DNA from: JBNKFQ01 sp050289385
Lineage (GTDB): Bacteria; Pseudomonadota; Gammaproteobacteria; Pseudomonadales; Porticoccaceae
Reading direction: 5' to 3'
NCBI GenBank assembly: GCA_050289385.1
Contig: JBNKFQ010000240.1
Location: 1-25,831, forward strand
Length of the DNA: 25,831 nt
The first letter of the stretch is position 1; the number at the start of each line of letters is the position of its first letter. A program made the position numbers and the translations under genes. Below the pieces are notes generated by a model. It saw nothing but the letters and a program-made list of their open reading frames with translations, was not told where the DNA came from and ran no database searches. This document shows positions 6,785 to 13,581 of this stretch, one piece after another.

Positions 6785-7051
6785 TTAAACCTCAGCGGCG
6801 CGCTCAATAATTTTCACCAGCTTCCAGGACACCGTCTTGGCAACAGGGCGGGTTTCCGCGATCTCAACAACGTCACCAATATTGCAGTCGTTGTTGGCAT
6901 CGTGCGCCTTGATTTTGCTGGATTTATTCACAATTTTTCCGTACATCGCGTGCTTTACCCGACGCTCAATCAAAACTGTGATCGTTTTGTTCATTTTGTC
7001 ACTGACAACTTTACCCGCCAGAGTACGCGCTGTTTTTTCTGCCTCAGCCAT
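6785..7051 (-). CDS. rpsQ: 30S ribosomal protein S17
   Basis: S17 is a small beta-barrel (OB-fold) protein that binds 16S rRNA in the body of the small subunit. The product is 88 residues (E. coli 84). It shows RTLAGKVVSDKMNKTITVLIERRVKH and DVVEIAETRPVAKTVSWKLVKIIERA. The start ATG is 2 bases past the rpmC stop. This gene closes the S10 group, but no terminator is visible in the 35 bases before rplN. Confidence 0.98.
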   Translation of the reverse strand: MAEAEKTARTLAGKVVSDKMNKTITVLIERRVKHAMYGKIVNKSSKIKAHDANNDCNIGDVVEIAETRPVAKTVSWKLVKIIERAAEV

Positions 7052-7053
7052 GA

Positions 7054-7272
7054 TCAGTTCGCCTTCTCGTTCAGAACTTTCTCACTCAAGACTTTTTCAT
7101 TTAAAAGAGTCTTGATGCGCGCGATGTCGCGACGCACTTCTTTCACCTTGTGGGTCTGTTGCAATTGCCCTGTTGAGAGCTGCATACGCAGCTTGAACTG
7201 GGCTTCCAGCTGACTGTTGAGCTCTGCGTTCAACTCGTCGACAGACTTTTCGCGAAGTTCATTTGCTTTCAT
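7054..7272 (-). CDS. rpmC: 50S ribosomal protein L29, with C-terminal extension
   Basis: L29 is a two-helix protein beside the polypeptide exit tunnel, near the trigger factor and SRP docking site on L23. The product is 72 residues against 63 in E. coli. The core MKANELREKSVDELNAEL, STGQLQQTHKVKEVRRDIARIKTLL is standard. The extra tail is an imperfect repeat, NEKVL-SEKVL-NEKAN, encoded by 15-base units at 7057-7101. I chose the ATG at 7272, whose A overlaps the TGA of rplP. A GTG one codon upstream would add one Met. Translation is probably coupled to rplP. Confidence 0.97.
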   Translation of the reverse strand: MKANELREKSVDELNAELNSQLEAQFKLRMQLSTGQLQQTHKVKEVRRDIARIKTLLNEKVLSEKVLNEKAN

Positions 7273-7685
7273 CACATCACCGACCGTTTAACAAAGGCAG
7301 TTTGCACCGGCAACTTGGCAGCAGCGAGATCAAATGCTTCTCTCGCCAATTCTTCCGATACACCTTCCATTTCGTACAAAACCCTGCCCGGCTGAATCTG
7401 GGCTACCCAGTACTCGACATTACCCTTACCCTTACCCATACGAACCTCGAGAGGCTTGTTGGATATAGGCTTGTCCGGAAACACTCGAATCCAGATCTTG
7501 CCGCCACGTTTAACATGACGGGTCATGGCTCGACGAGCCGCTTCAATCTGGCGCGCAGTGACACGACCACGGCCAGTGGCCTTCAGGCCAAACTCACCAA
7601 AGCTGACCTTGCTGCCGCGCTGCGCAAGACCGCGGTTGCGGCCCTTCATCATTTTTCGAAACTTGGTACGCTTCGGTTGCAACAT
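7272..7685 (-). CDS. rplP: 50S ribosomal protein L16
   Basis: L16 binds 23S rRNA and helps position A-site tRNA near the peptidyl-transferase centre. The product is 137 residues (E. coli 136). It begins MLQPKRTKFRKMMKGRNRGLA and contains GRVTARQIEAARRAMTRHVKRGGKIWIRVFPDKPI plus GKGKGNVEYWVAQIQPGRVLYE. The arginine in the PGRVLYE region, hydroxylated by RoxA in E. coli, is present. The gene starts 12 bases after rpsC. Its TGA overlaps the rpmC ATG by one base. Confidence 0.98.
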   Translation of the reverse strand: MLQPKRTKFRKMMKGRNRGLAQRGSKVSFGEFGLKATGRGRVTARQIEAARRAMTRHVKRGGKIWIRVFPDKPISNKPLEVRMGKGKGNVEYWVAQIQPGRVLYEMEGVSEELAREAFDLAAAKLPVQTAFVKRSVM

Positions 7686-7697
7686 CTTGCGTACTCC

Positions 7698-8381
7698 TTA
7701 TCTGGAACCTTTCTTCTTCGGTTTGGGCGCGGGCGCTTCTGCCTGCTCCTCACCTCCGAGAATTTCGCCTTTGAAAATCCACACCTTGACGCCAATAATG
7801 CCGTAAGTTGTAGATGCCTCGTACGTTGCATAGTCGATATCCGCACGCAATGTGTGCAACGGAACCCGACCTTCGCGATACCATTCTGAACGGGCGATTT
7901 CCGCCCCGCCAAGCCGGCCGCCCACCTGAATCTTGATGCCCTTGGCACCCTGGCGCATGGCATTTTGCACAGCGCGCTTCATGGCACGGCGAAACATCAC
8001 ACGTCGCTCAAGCTGTTGCGCCACATTCTGGGCAACCAGACGCGCATCCAGATCCGGCTTGCGAATTTCCTCGATGTTGATATGCACTGGCACATCCAAC
8101 ATGGTGGAAATTTCATTGCGCAGCTTCTCAACGTCTTCACCTTTCTTGCCGATGACCACGCCAGGGCGTCCGGTGTGTATGGTGATTCGTGCAGTCTGCG
8201 CCGGGCGCTCTATTTCCACCTTGCTCACTGATGCCTTGCTGAGTTTGTTTTCAATAAACTCGCGCACCTTGAGGTCGCTGTAGAGCTTGTTGGCATAATC
8301 GCTCTGGTTGGCGTACCAGACCGAGTTATGCTTCTTGACGATTCCCAGACGAATACCGACGGGATGTACTTTCTGACCCAT
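7698..8381 (-). CDS. rpsC: 30S ribosomal protein S3
   Basis: S3 is in the small-subunit head, lines the mRNA entry channel with S4 and S5 and assists mRNA unwinding. The product is 227 residues (E. coli 233). It begins MGQKVHPVGIRLGI and has a KH domain with HTGRPGVVIGKKGEDVEKLR around residues 70-90. The C-domain contains GRLGGAEIARSEWYREGRVPLHTLRADIDYA. The tail is alanine-, proline- and lysine-rich (EAPAPKPKKKGSR), as is usual for a disordered S3 end. It lies 18 bases after rplV. Confidence 0.98.
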   Translation of the reverse strand: MGQKVHPVGIRLGIVKKHNSVWYANQSDYANKLYSDLKVREFIENKLSKASVSKVEIERPAQTARITIHTGRPGVVIGKKGEDVEKLRNEISTMLDVPVHINIEEIRKPDLDARLVAQNVAQQLERRVMFRRAMKRAVQNAMRQGAKGIKIQVGGRLGGAEIARSEWYREGRVPLHTLRADIDYATYEASTTYGIIGVKVWIFKGEILGGEEQAEAPAPKPKKKGSR

Positions 8382-8399
8382 GAATCGGTCTCCTCAACC

Positions 8400-8744
8400 T
8401 TAGCCTTGTGTGCCGACTTTAACGGTAATATGACAATTGCGCTTCAGAATACGATCTGCGCGACCCTTGGCCCGCGGACGAATGCGCTTAAGCGTCATAC
8501 CCTCATCGACAAAAATGGTAGACACCGACAATTCATCGATGTCTGCACCTTCGTTGTGCTCCGCATTTGCAATCGCGGATTCGAGCACTTTGCGAATAAC
8601 AGAGGCAGCCTTTTTGGAACTGAATTTCAACAGATCCAGAGCCTCATCCACCGGTTTACCTCGAACCTGATCAGCGACCAAACGTGCCTTTTGTGCTGAC
8701 AGTCTGGCGCCCCGTAACGTTGCTGCTACTTCCACAGTACTCAT
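8400..8744 (-). CDS. rplV: 50S ribosomal protein L22
   Basis: L22 lines the nascent peptide exit tunnel with L4 through a long beta-hairpin, where macrolide-resistance changes can occur. The product is 114 residues (E. coli 110), longer mainly at the N-terminus (MSTVEVAATLRGARLSAQKARLVAD). The signature VLESAIANAEHNEGADIDELSV and the hairpin segment LKRIRPRAKGRADRILKRNCHITV are present without deletion. It starts 6 bases after rpsS. No resistance-type change is evident by eye. Confidence 0.98.
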   Translation of the reverse strand: MSTVEVAATLRGARLSAQKARLVADQVRGKPVDEALDLLKFSSKKAASVIRKVLESAIANAEHNEGADIDELSVSTIFVDEGMTLKRIRPRAKGRADRILKRNCHITVKVGTQG

Positions 8745-8750
8745 CCTCCC

Positions 8751-9026
8751 CTAGCGCTTCGCTTTCTTGTCTGCCACGTGACCGCGGTAGGTACGCGTCG
8801 CTGCGAATTCACCAAGCTTGTGCCCAACCATCTCTTCATTTACCAGCACAGGTACATGTTGACGGCCGTTATGCACGGCGATAGTCAGACCCACCATTTC
8901 CGGCAGGACCATAGAACGCCGGGACCAGGTTTTGATCGGACGTCTGTCATTGCTTTCTGCCGCTTTTTCTACCTTGCTCAACAGGTGAACATCGATAAAC
9001 GGGCCTTTTCTCAAAGAGCGTGGCAC
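8751..9026 (-). CDS. rpsS: 30S ribosomal protein S19
   Basis: S19 pairs with S13 in the head of the small subunit and contributes to an intersubunit bridge. The product is 91 residues (E. coli 92). It begins PRSLRKGPFIDVHLLSKVE after the initiator and carries TWSRRSMVLPEMVGLTIAVHNGRQHVPV and HKLGEFAATRTYRGHV. The start codon is GTG, with AGAGG about 8 bases upstream. No ATG lies close by that would fit the family start. The gap to rplB is 35 bases. Confidence 0.98.
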   Translation of the reverse strand: MPRSLRKGPFIDVHLLSKVEKAAESNDRRPIKTWSRRSMVLPEMVGLTIAVHNGRQHVPVLVNEEMVGHKLGEFAATRTYRGHVADKKAKR

Positions 9027-9061
9027 TGTTATGTCCTCTTCGTCATCTCGTTAGCCAACCG

Positions 9062-9889
9062 TTACTTGCGAGAACGGTGACGTACAATCATGTTGTCGGT
9101 ACGCTTGTTTTTGCGAGTCTTGTAACCCTTGGCCGGCGTACCCCAGGGAGATACCGGGTGACGACCACCCGAAGTACGACCCTCACCACCGCCGTGGGGG
9201 TGGTCTACCGGGTTCATGGCAACACCGCGAACGGTGGGGCGAACACCACGCCAGCGCGATGCACCAGCCTTACCCAGAGAACGCAAACTGTGCTCACTGT
9301 TAGACACTTCACCCAATGTCGCTCGGCACTCAACCTGTACCTTGCGCATTTCACCACTGCGCAAACGCAGGGTGGCATACCGGCCTTCACGGGCAACAAG
9401 CTGCACCGCTGCACCAGCAGAACGAGCAATTTGCGCGCCCTTGCCCGGCTTTAATTCCACACAATGAACAACACTACCCACCGGAATATTGCGCAACGGC
9501 AACGTGTTACCCACTGAAATTTCTGCATCGGCACCCGATCGAATAACATCACCCGCTTTCAGGCCACGCGGCGCAATAACGTAACGGCGCTCACCATCGT
9601 TGTAACAAACCAAAGCGATGTATGCTGTGCGGTTAGGGTCGTACTCAATGCGCTCAACCCGCGCCGGTACAGCATCTTTATTACGCTTGAAATCGATAAT
9701 GCGATAGTGCTGCTTGTGCCCACCACCCACATGACGAGTAGTGATACGACCGGTATTGTTACGCCCACCGGACTTCGATTTTTTCTCCAGCAGGGGAGCG
9801 TAAGGAGCACCCTTGTGAAGATCCGGATTCACCACGCTTACAACGTGGCGACGGCCCGGTGATGTCGGTTTTCTCTTGACTACTGGCAT
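9062..9889 (-). CDS. rplB: 50S ribosomal protein L2
   Basis: L2 is one of the largest and most conserved ribosomal proteins, needed for subunit association and peptidyl-transferase activity. The product is 275 residues (E. coli 273). It begins MPVVKRKPTSPGRRHVVSVV and contains GGRNNTGRITTRHVGGGHKQHYR. The C-terminal signature RPTVRGVAMNPVDHPHGGGEGRTSGG includes the histidine linked to peptidyl-transferase function in the family. The tail is lysine- and arginine-rich. It lies 26 bases after rplW, in normal S10 order. Confidence 0.98.
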   Translation of the reverse strand: MPVVKRKPTSPGRRHVVSVVNPDLHKGAPYAPLLEKKSKSGGRNNTGRITTRHVGGGHKQHYRIIDFKRNKDAVPARVERIEYDPNRTAYIALVCYNDGERRYVIAPRGLKAGDVIRSGADAEISVGNTLPLRNIPVGSVVHCVELKPGKGAQIARSAGAAVQLVAREGRYATLRLRSGEMRKVQVECRATLGEVSNSEHSLRSLGKAGASRWRGVRPTVRGVAMNPVDHPHGGGEGRTSGGRHPVSPWGTPAKGYKTRKNKRTDNMIVRHRSRK

Positions 9890-9915
9890 CGCGACTTTCC
9901 CCTTAACCTCGGCCC

Positions 9916-10212
9916 TTACTCGGCTACCATAAAGTCAATTTCTTGACCTTCGGCCAAACGTACGTACGCCTTTTTCCAGTCAGAGCGTTTTCCCAGACCA
10001 TAACGCGTACGCTTGGTCTTGCCCTTGGTGGTCAGGGTGCGAACGTCCAGAACCTGAACATTGAATAACCGCTCAACCGCAGTTTTCACTTCCCGCCTGG
10101 TGGCGTCTTTGGCAACCTTTAATACAACCTGGTTGCTGCTCTCGGCTATAACAGCTGCCTTTTCAGAGACATGAGGCCCCAGTAAAACCTTGAAGATGCG
10201 CTCATCATTCAT
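9916..10212 (-). CDS. rplW: 50S ribosomal protein L23
   Basis: L23 sits at the tunnel exit and is the docking site for trigger factor and SRP. The product is 98 residues (E. coli 100). It begins MNDERIFKVLLGPHVSEKAAV and shows TRREVKTAVERLFNVQVLDVRTLTTKGKTKR. The ATG overlaps the rplD stop as ATGA, which implies translational coupling with L4. No oddities are seen. Confidence 0.98.
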   Translation of the reverse strand: MNDERIFKVLLGPHVSEKAAVIAESSNQVVLKVAKDATRREVKTAVERLFNVQVLDVRTLTTKGKTKRTRYGLGKRSDWKKAYVRLAEGQEIDFMVAE

Positions 10213-10823
10213 CCCAGCATCTCCTCAATTTTTTTCAACGCCGGCACAGTCACCAGAACTTTTTCAAAACGAATCAGACTGACCGGATCCATGGCCTGCA
10301 CATCACGCACATCAACCTTGTGAAGGTTGCGGGATGCCAGATAAAGGTTTCTGTTCACCTCTTCTGCCACAATCAGTACATCTTCAAGACCAAGGCCACC
10401 CAACTTTTGCACCAGCGCTTTGGTTTTGGGCGCTTCGAGCTCAAATGACTCAACCACCACCAGTCGCTCCTGGCGCGCCAACTCAGACAAAATGGAGCGC
10501 AACGCTGCGCGATACATCTTGCGATTGAGCTTTTGCGAATGATCTTGTGGCTGTGCAGCAAAAGTAACCCCACCTGAACGCCAAATCGGACTGCGAATGG
10601 TGCCGGCACGAGCACGACCGGTACCTTTTTGACGCCACGGCTTTTTGCCGCCGCCAGAAACTGCCGCGCGGTTTTTCTGGGCACGAGTCCCCTGACGGGC
10701 ACCTGCCAACCAGGCGGTTACCGCCTGATGCACCAGATCCTGATTAAATTCTCGACCAAAGGCGAGTTCAGACACCTCTACAGTGCCCCCTTTGCCTTTG
10801 GCAGTTGCTATATTCAATTCCAT
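10209..10823 (-). CDS. rplD: 50S ribosomal protein L4
   Basis: L4 lines the exit tunnel with L22. In E. coli it is also the autogenous repressor and attenuation factor of the S10 operon. The product is 204 residues (E. coli 201). It begins MELNIATAKGKGGTVEVSE and contains the tunnel-loop signature KKPWRQKGTGRARAGTIRSPIWRSGG. The frame stays open 5 codons further, but I chose the ATG at 10823 because it follows AGGGGAG by a proper distance and matches the family. It lies 11 bases after rplC and overlaps rplW by 4 bases. Confidence 0.97.
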   Translation of the reverse strand: MELNIATAKGKGGTVEVSELAFGREFNQDLVHQAVTAWLAGARQGTRAQKNRAAVSGGGKKPWRQKGTGRARAGTIRSPIWRSGGVTFAAQPQDHSQKLNRKMYRAALRSILSELARQERLVVVESFELEAPKTKALVQKLGGLGLEDVLIVAEEVNRNLYLASRNLHKVDVRDVQAMDPVSLIRFEKVLVTVPALKKIEEMLG

Positions 10824-10834
10824 GGACGCTCCCC

Positions 10835-11467
10835 TCAAGCCTTCACAGCGGGACGAACAATAACGTCGCCGCCCGGTGCACCCGGCACAGCGCCTTTCAC
10901 CAAAAGCAAACCGCGTTCAAGGTCTACGCGAACAAGCTCCAGGCTCTGCACAGTCACACGTTCAGCACCCATGTGCCCAGCCATCTTCTTGCCCTTCCAG
11001 ACGCGACCAGGCGTCTGACACTGGCCAATGGAACCGGGAGCACGGTGCGACAATGAGTTGCCGTGAGTGGCATCTTGCATACGAAAGTTCCAGCGTTTGA
11101 CGCCACCCTGAAAACCTTTACCTTTGGAGGTACCAGTGACGTCGACCTTTTGGCCTGCTTCAAAACCTTCAAGAGAAAGGGGCTCACCTTCTTTCAGCTC
11201 TTCAGAGCCTTCGAGACGAAATTCCCAGAGCCCGCGACCGGCTTCAACACCGGCTTTTGCGAGATGACCCGCCTGGGCCTTGTTGACACGGGAAGCGCGA
11301 CGCTCGCCAGTGGTAACTTGTACCGCGGCGTAGCCATCAGCCTCTACCGTTTTGACTTGAGTGATGCGATTGGGCTGTACCTCAACCACAGTAACCGGGA
11401 CGGACACGCCGTCTTCAGTAAACACGCGAGTCATGCCGCATTTGCGGCCGACAATACCAATAGTCAT
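10835..11467 (-). CDS. rplC: 50S ribosomal protein L3
   Basis: L3 is a primary assembly protein whose loop reaches the peptidyl-transferase centre. The product is 210 residues (E. coli 209). It begins MTIGIVGRKCGMTRVFTEDG and contains the signature FRMQDATHGNSLSHRAPGSIGQCQTPGRV. The glutamine of the GQxQTPG loop, methylated in E. coli by PrmB, is present. The frame is open 38 codons further upstream, but that part has no L3 similarity. The ATG at 11467 has AGAGG upstream. The gene is separated from rpsJ by an unusually long 199-base gap with tandem repeats. Confidence 0.97.
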   Translation of the reverse strand: MTIGIVGRKCGMTRVFTEDGVSVPVTVVEVQPNRITQVKTVEADGYAAVQVTTGERRASRVNKAQAGHLAKAGVEAGRGLWEFRLEGSEELKEGEPLSLEGFEAGQKVDVTGTSKGKGFQGGVKRWNFRMQDATHGNSLSHRAPGSIGQCQTPGRVWKGKKMAGHMGAERVTVQSLELVRVDLERGLLLVKGAVPGAPGGDVIVRPAVKA

Positions 11468-11532
11468 CTTTTTTAACCTCTCGTGTACGGGGCTATTACC
11501 CGCTACGGCCGCCCATTTCAGAGCGTTACACT

Positions 11533-11547
11533 GCCCGGAGCCCGGGC
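11533..11547 (-). other. Strong GC hairpin upstream of rplC
   Basis: GCCCGG and CCGGGC form a perfect 6-bp all-GC stem around a 3-base loop. It lies 66 bases before the rplC start and just downstream of the tandem repeat array on the transcript. No T run follows it. Confidence 0.45.
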
Positions 11548-11562
11548 CTTGGGTTTGTCTGT

Positions 11563-11643
11563 CAAACCGTTTGTTTACCAAACCGCTTGCTGGTCAAACC
11601 TCTTGCCTTGCAAAATAATTTGTCCGGCAAACCACTAGTAAGA
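11563..11643 (-). repeat. Imperfect 16-bp tandem repeat array in the rpsJ-rplC gap
   Basis: Five units start with CAAA on the plus strand at 11563, 11579, 11595, 11611 and 11628, so the period is 16, 16, 16 and 17 bases. Four begin CAAACC, and the first four have TTG near base 9. On the transcript the unit reads GGTTTG, four variable bases, then a CAA-type block. A GGTTTG at 11552 pairs perfectly with the first CAAACC. The array does not encode anything I recognise. I infer local tandem duplication followed by decay. Confidence 0.7.
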
Positions 11644-11655
11644 CAAAAGCTTACT
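11637..11655 (-). other. Hairpin just after the rpsJ stop
   Basis: AGTAAG and CTTACT form a perfect 6-bp stem around a 7-base loop, 11 bases past the rpsJ stop codon. No T run follows, so termination is not expected. It could protect the rpsJ 3' end after RNA processing. Confidence 0.4.
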
Positions 11656-11666
11656 GAAGTGATTTG

Positions 11667-11978
11667 TTAACCGAGACTGATCTGAACCTCTACACCAGCG
11701 GCCAGATCCAGCTTCATAAGAGCGTCGACCGTTTTTTCGGTCGGCTCTACAATATCCAGCAACCGCTTGTGGGTGCGGATTTCGTATTGATCCCTTGCAT
11801 CCTTGTTAACGTGCGGGGAGATCAAAACAGTGAAACGTTCCTTGCGCGTGGGCAAGGGAATCGGCCCACGAACCTGGGCACCAGTGCGCCGCGCCGTCTC
11901 TACAATCTCTTGCGTCGAAGCGTCAATCAACTTGTGATCAAACGCCTTGAGGCGAATTCGTATGCGTTGATTCTGCAT
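11667..11978 (-). CDS. rpsJ: 30S ribosomal protein S10 (NusE)
   Basis: S10 is a small-subunit head protein. As NusE it also joins NusB and NusG in antitermination and in coupling RNA polymerase to the ribosome. The product is 103 residues, equal to E. coli. It begins MQNQRIRIRLKAFDHKLIDAST and contains RTGAQVRGPIPLPTRKERFTVLISPHVNKDARDQYEIRTHKRL. It is the first gene of the S10 operon, preceded by a promoter and leader of about 163 nt. GGAG lies about 10 bases before the ATG. The long gap to rplC is unusual. Confidence 0.98.
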   Translation of the reverse strand: MQNQRIRIRLKAFDHKLIDASTQEIVETARRTGAQVRGPIPLPTRKERFTVLISPHVNKDARDQYEIRTHKRLLDIVEPTEKTVDALMKLDLAAGVEVQISLG

Positions 11979-12141
11979 GGAATCAAAACTCCAATATTTA
12001 AAGAGCCCAAGGAGCCCTCAGCTGCTCCTGGATAAAAAGCCTTCAGATTTCAAAAAGGAAACGTTCAGCTCTGTACTTTTAGTCTTGTCTAGTCTTGTCT
12101 TGCCGGCCTTGCACCAGGAACCCGTGAGCCCTGGAAAAGGA
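11979..12141 (-). promoter_or_regulatory. S10 operon 5' leader, possible L4-responsive attenuator
   Basis: From the predicted start near 12141 to the rpsJ ATG the transcript has about 163 nt, close to the 172-nt S10 leader of E. coli where L4 controls termination and translation. Visible structure includes CCAGG/CCTGG (12130-12134 with 12114-12118), a 10-base tandem repeat at 12081-12100, a run of five T's at 12033-12037, and an 8-bp stem with one bulge, CCAGGAGC with GCTCCTTGG, near 12006-12032. I cannot prove that L4 acts here. The position, length and structure are what the sequence shows. Confidence 0.55.
12081..12100 (-). repeat. 10-bp perfect tandem repeat in the S10 leader
   Basis: agtcttgtct occurs twice head to tail. 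On the transcript this is AGACAAGACT twice. It lies in the middle of the leader, in a part with little self-pairing, and could be slippage or a binding site. Confidence 0.8.
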
Positions 12142-12147
12142 GGCGAG

Positions 12148-12176
12148 ATACTACTGATCAGCACCAGGTATGTCAA
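12148..12176 (-). promoter_or_regulatory. Sigma-70 promoter of the S10 operon
   Basis: On the minus strand the -35 is TTGACA (12171-12176, perfect consensus), the spacer is exactly 17 bases and the -10 is TAGTAT (12148-12153, four of six consensus bases). The discriminator is GC-rich (CTCGCC), which is typical of stringently controlled ribosomal promoters. It lies 61 bases past the tuf terminator and upstream of rpsJ, the expected site. Confidence 0.85.
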
Positions 12177-12236
12177 GCCAATTTAGCGCCTGAAACAAGC
12201 TTTATTTACCTGATGCAAGGCACCTTACTGACGGTC

Positions 12237-12262
12237 AAAAAAGGGGCTCTTTCGAGCCCCTT
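12237..12262 (-). terminator. Intrinsic terminator of the str operon after tuf
   Basis: The transcript has AAGGGGCTC, a GAAA tetraloop, then GAGCCCCTT, a perfect 9-bp stem, with six T's in the 3' arm and beyond it. It lies 22 bases after the tuf stop and before the S10 promoter. It separates the str and S10 transcription units. Confidence 0.95.
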
Positions 12263-12284
12263 CAGCACTTACCCCGCAAAGCTG

Positions 12285-13508
12285 TTACTCGATGATCTTG
12301 GCAACAACACCAGCGCCTACGGTACGACCGCCTTCGCGAATAGCGAAACGCAGGCCATCTTCCATAGCGATAGGCGCGATCAGGGTAACAGTCATCTGTA
12401 CGTTGTCACCAGGCATAACCATTTCAGTGCCTTCCGGCAATTCAACGTTACCGGTCACATCTGTGGTGCGGAAATAAAATTGCGGACGGTAGCCCTTGAA
12501 GAAAGGCGTATGACGACCACCTTCATCTTTGGACAATACGTAAACTTCTGACTGAAACTTGGTGTGCGGAGTAATAGAGCCGGGAATAGCCAGAACCTGA
12601 CCACGCTCAACCTCTTCACGCTTGGTACCACGCAACAGAACACCAACGTTCTCGCCCGCGCGACCTTCGTCCAGCAGCTTGCGGAACATTTCAACACCGG
12701 TACAAGTGGTCTTGGTAGTGTCTTTGATACCAATAATTTCGATTTCGTCACCAACCTTGATAATGCCACGCTCAACACGGCCAGTTACCACAGTACCGCG
12801 ACCGGAGATTGAGAACACATCTTCAATTGGCATCAGGAACGGCTGATCAATAGCACGCTCAGGCTCGGGGATATAGGAATCCAGAGCTTCAACCAGCTTC
12901 TTGACAGCAGTGGTGCCAAGTTCATTGTCGTCTTTACCTTCCAGAGCCATCAATGCAGAACCGGCGATAATCGGCGTGTCATCACCCGGGAACTCGTAGG
13001 TGTCGAGCAGCTCACGCAGCTCCATTTCCACCAGCTCCAACATCTCGTTGTATTCGTCAGAACCAACACCGCCACAGTCTTCTGCCAGCAGGTCAGCCTT
13101 GTTCAGGAACACAATAATGTAAGGCACACCAACCTGGCGAGACAGCAGAATGTGCTCACGGGTTTGCGGCATCGGGCCATCGGTGGCACCACACACCAGG
13201 ATTGCGCCATCCATCTGGGCAGCACCGGTAATCATGTTTTTCACATAGTCGGCGTGTCCCGGACAGTCAACATGGGCGTAGTGGCGTTTTTCAGAGTCGT
13301 ACTCAACGTGAGAGGTGGCGATGGTAATACCGCGCTCACGCTCTTCCGGCGCATTGTCAATCTCACCGAAATCCTTCACTTCACCACCAAATACCTCTGC
13401 ACACACACGAGTCAGTGCAGCTGTCAAGGTCGTTTTACCATGGTCAACGTGACCGATAGTGCCGACGTTGATATGGGGTTTGGTACGTTCAAACTTTTCT
13501 TTAGCCAC
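12285..13508 (-). CDS. tuf: Elongation factor Tu
   Basis: EF-Tu is the GTPase that carries aminoacyl-tRNA to the ribosomal A site. The product is 407 residues (E. coli 394). The G domain has the P-loop GHVDHGKT at 19-26, DCPGH at 81-85, NKAD at 136-139 and the SAL motif at 184-186. Domains 2 and 3 follow, with GRGTVVTGRVERG and HTKFQSEVYVLSKDEGGRHTPFF. An insertion of about ten residues (LLAEDCGGVGSDEYNEM) follows NKAD. The start codon is GTG, as in E. coli tuf genes, with AGGA upstream. It is the last str-operon gene, 73 bases after fusA. A second tuf copy is common in this class but would lie outside the window. Confidence 0.98.
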   Translation of the reverse strand: MAKEKFERTKPHINVGTIGHVDHGKTTLTAALTRVCAEVFGGEVKDFGEIDNAPEERERGITIATSHVEYDSEKRHYAHVDCPGHADYVKNMITGAAQMDGAILVCGATDGPMPQTREHILLSRQVGVPYIIVFLNKADLLAEDCGGVGSDEYNEMLELVEMELRELLDTYEFPGDDTPIIAGSALMALEGKDDNELGTTAVKKLVEALDSYIPEPERAIDQPFLMPIEDVFSISGRGTVVTGRVERGIIKVGDEIEIIGIKDTTKTTCTGVEMFRKLLDEGRAGENVGVLLRGTKREEVERGQVLAIPGSITPHTKFQSEVYVLSKDEGGRHTPFFKGYRPQFYFRTTDVTGNVELPEGTEMVMPGDNVQMTVTLIAPIAMEDGLRFAIREGGRTVGAGVVAKIIE

Positions 13509-13581
13509 TTTTCTATCCTCTTAACCAGTACCTGGAACAATTTAAGTTATTAAAAACAACAGATTACAAACCAACCAGCAA

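Noticed and set aside
11468..11581. A 38-codon N-terminal extension of L3
   Set aside because: The frame is open, but the sequence has no L3 similarity, the family starts at MTIGIVGRKCGM, and AGAGG precedes that ATG.
11563..11643. A possible CRISPR array
   Set aside because: The period is only 16 bases, the units are imperfect and there are no distinct spacers or cas genes.
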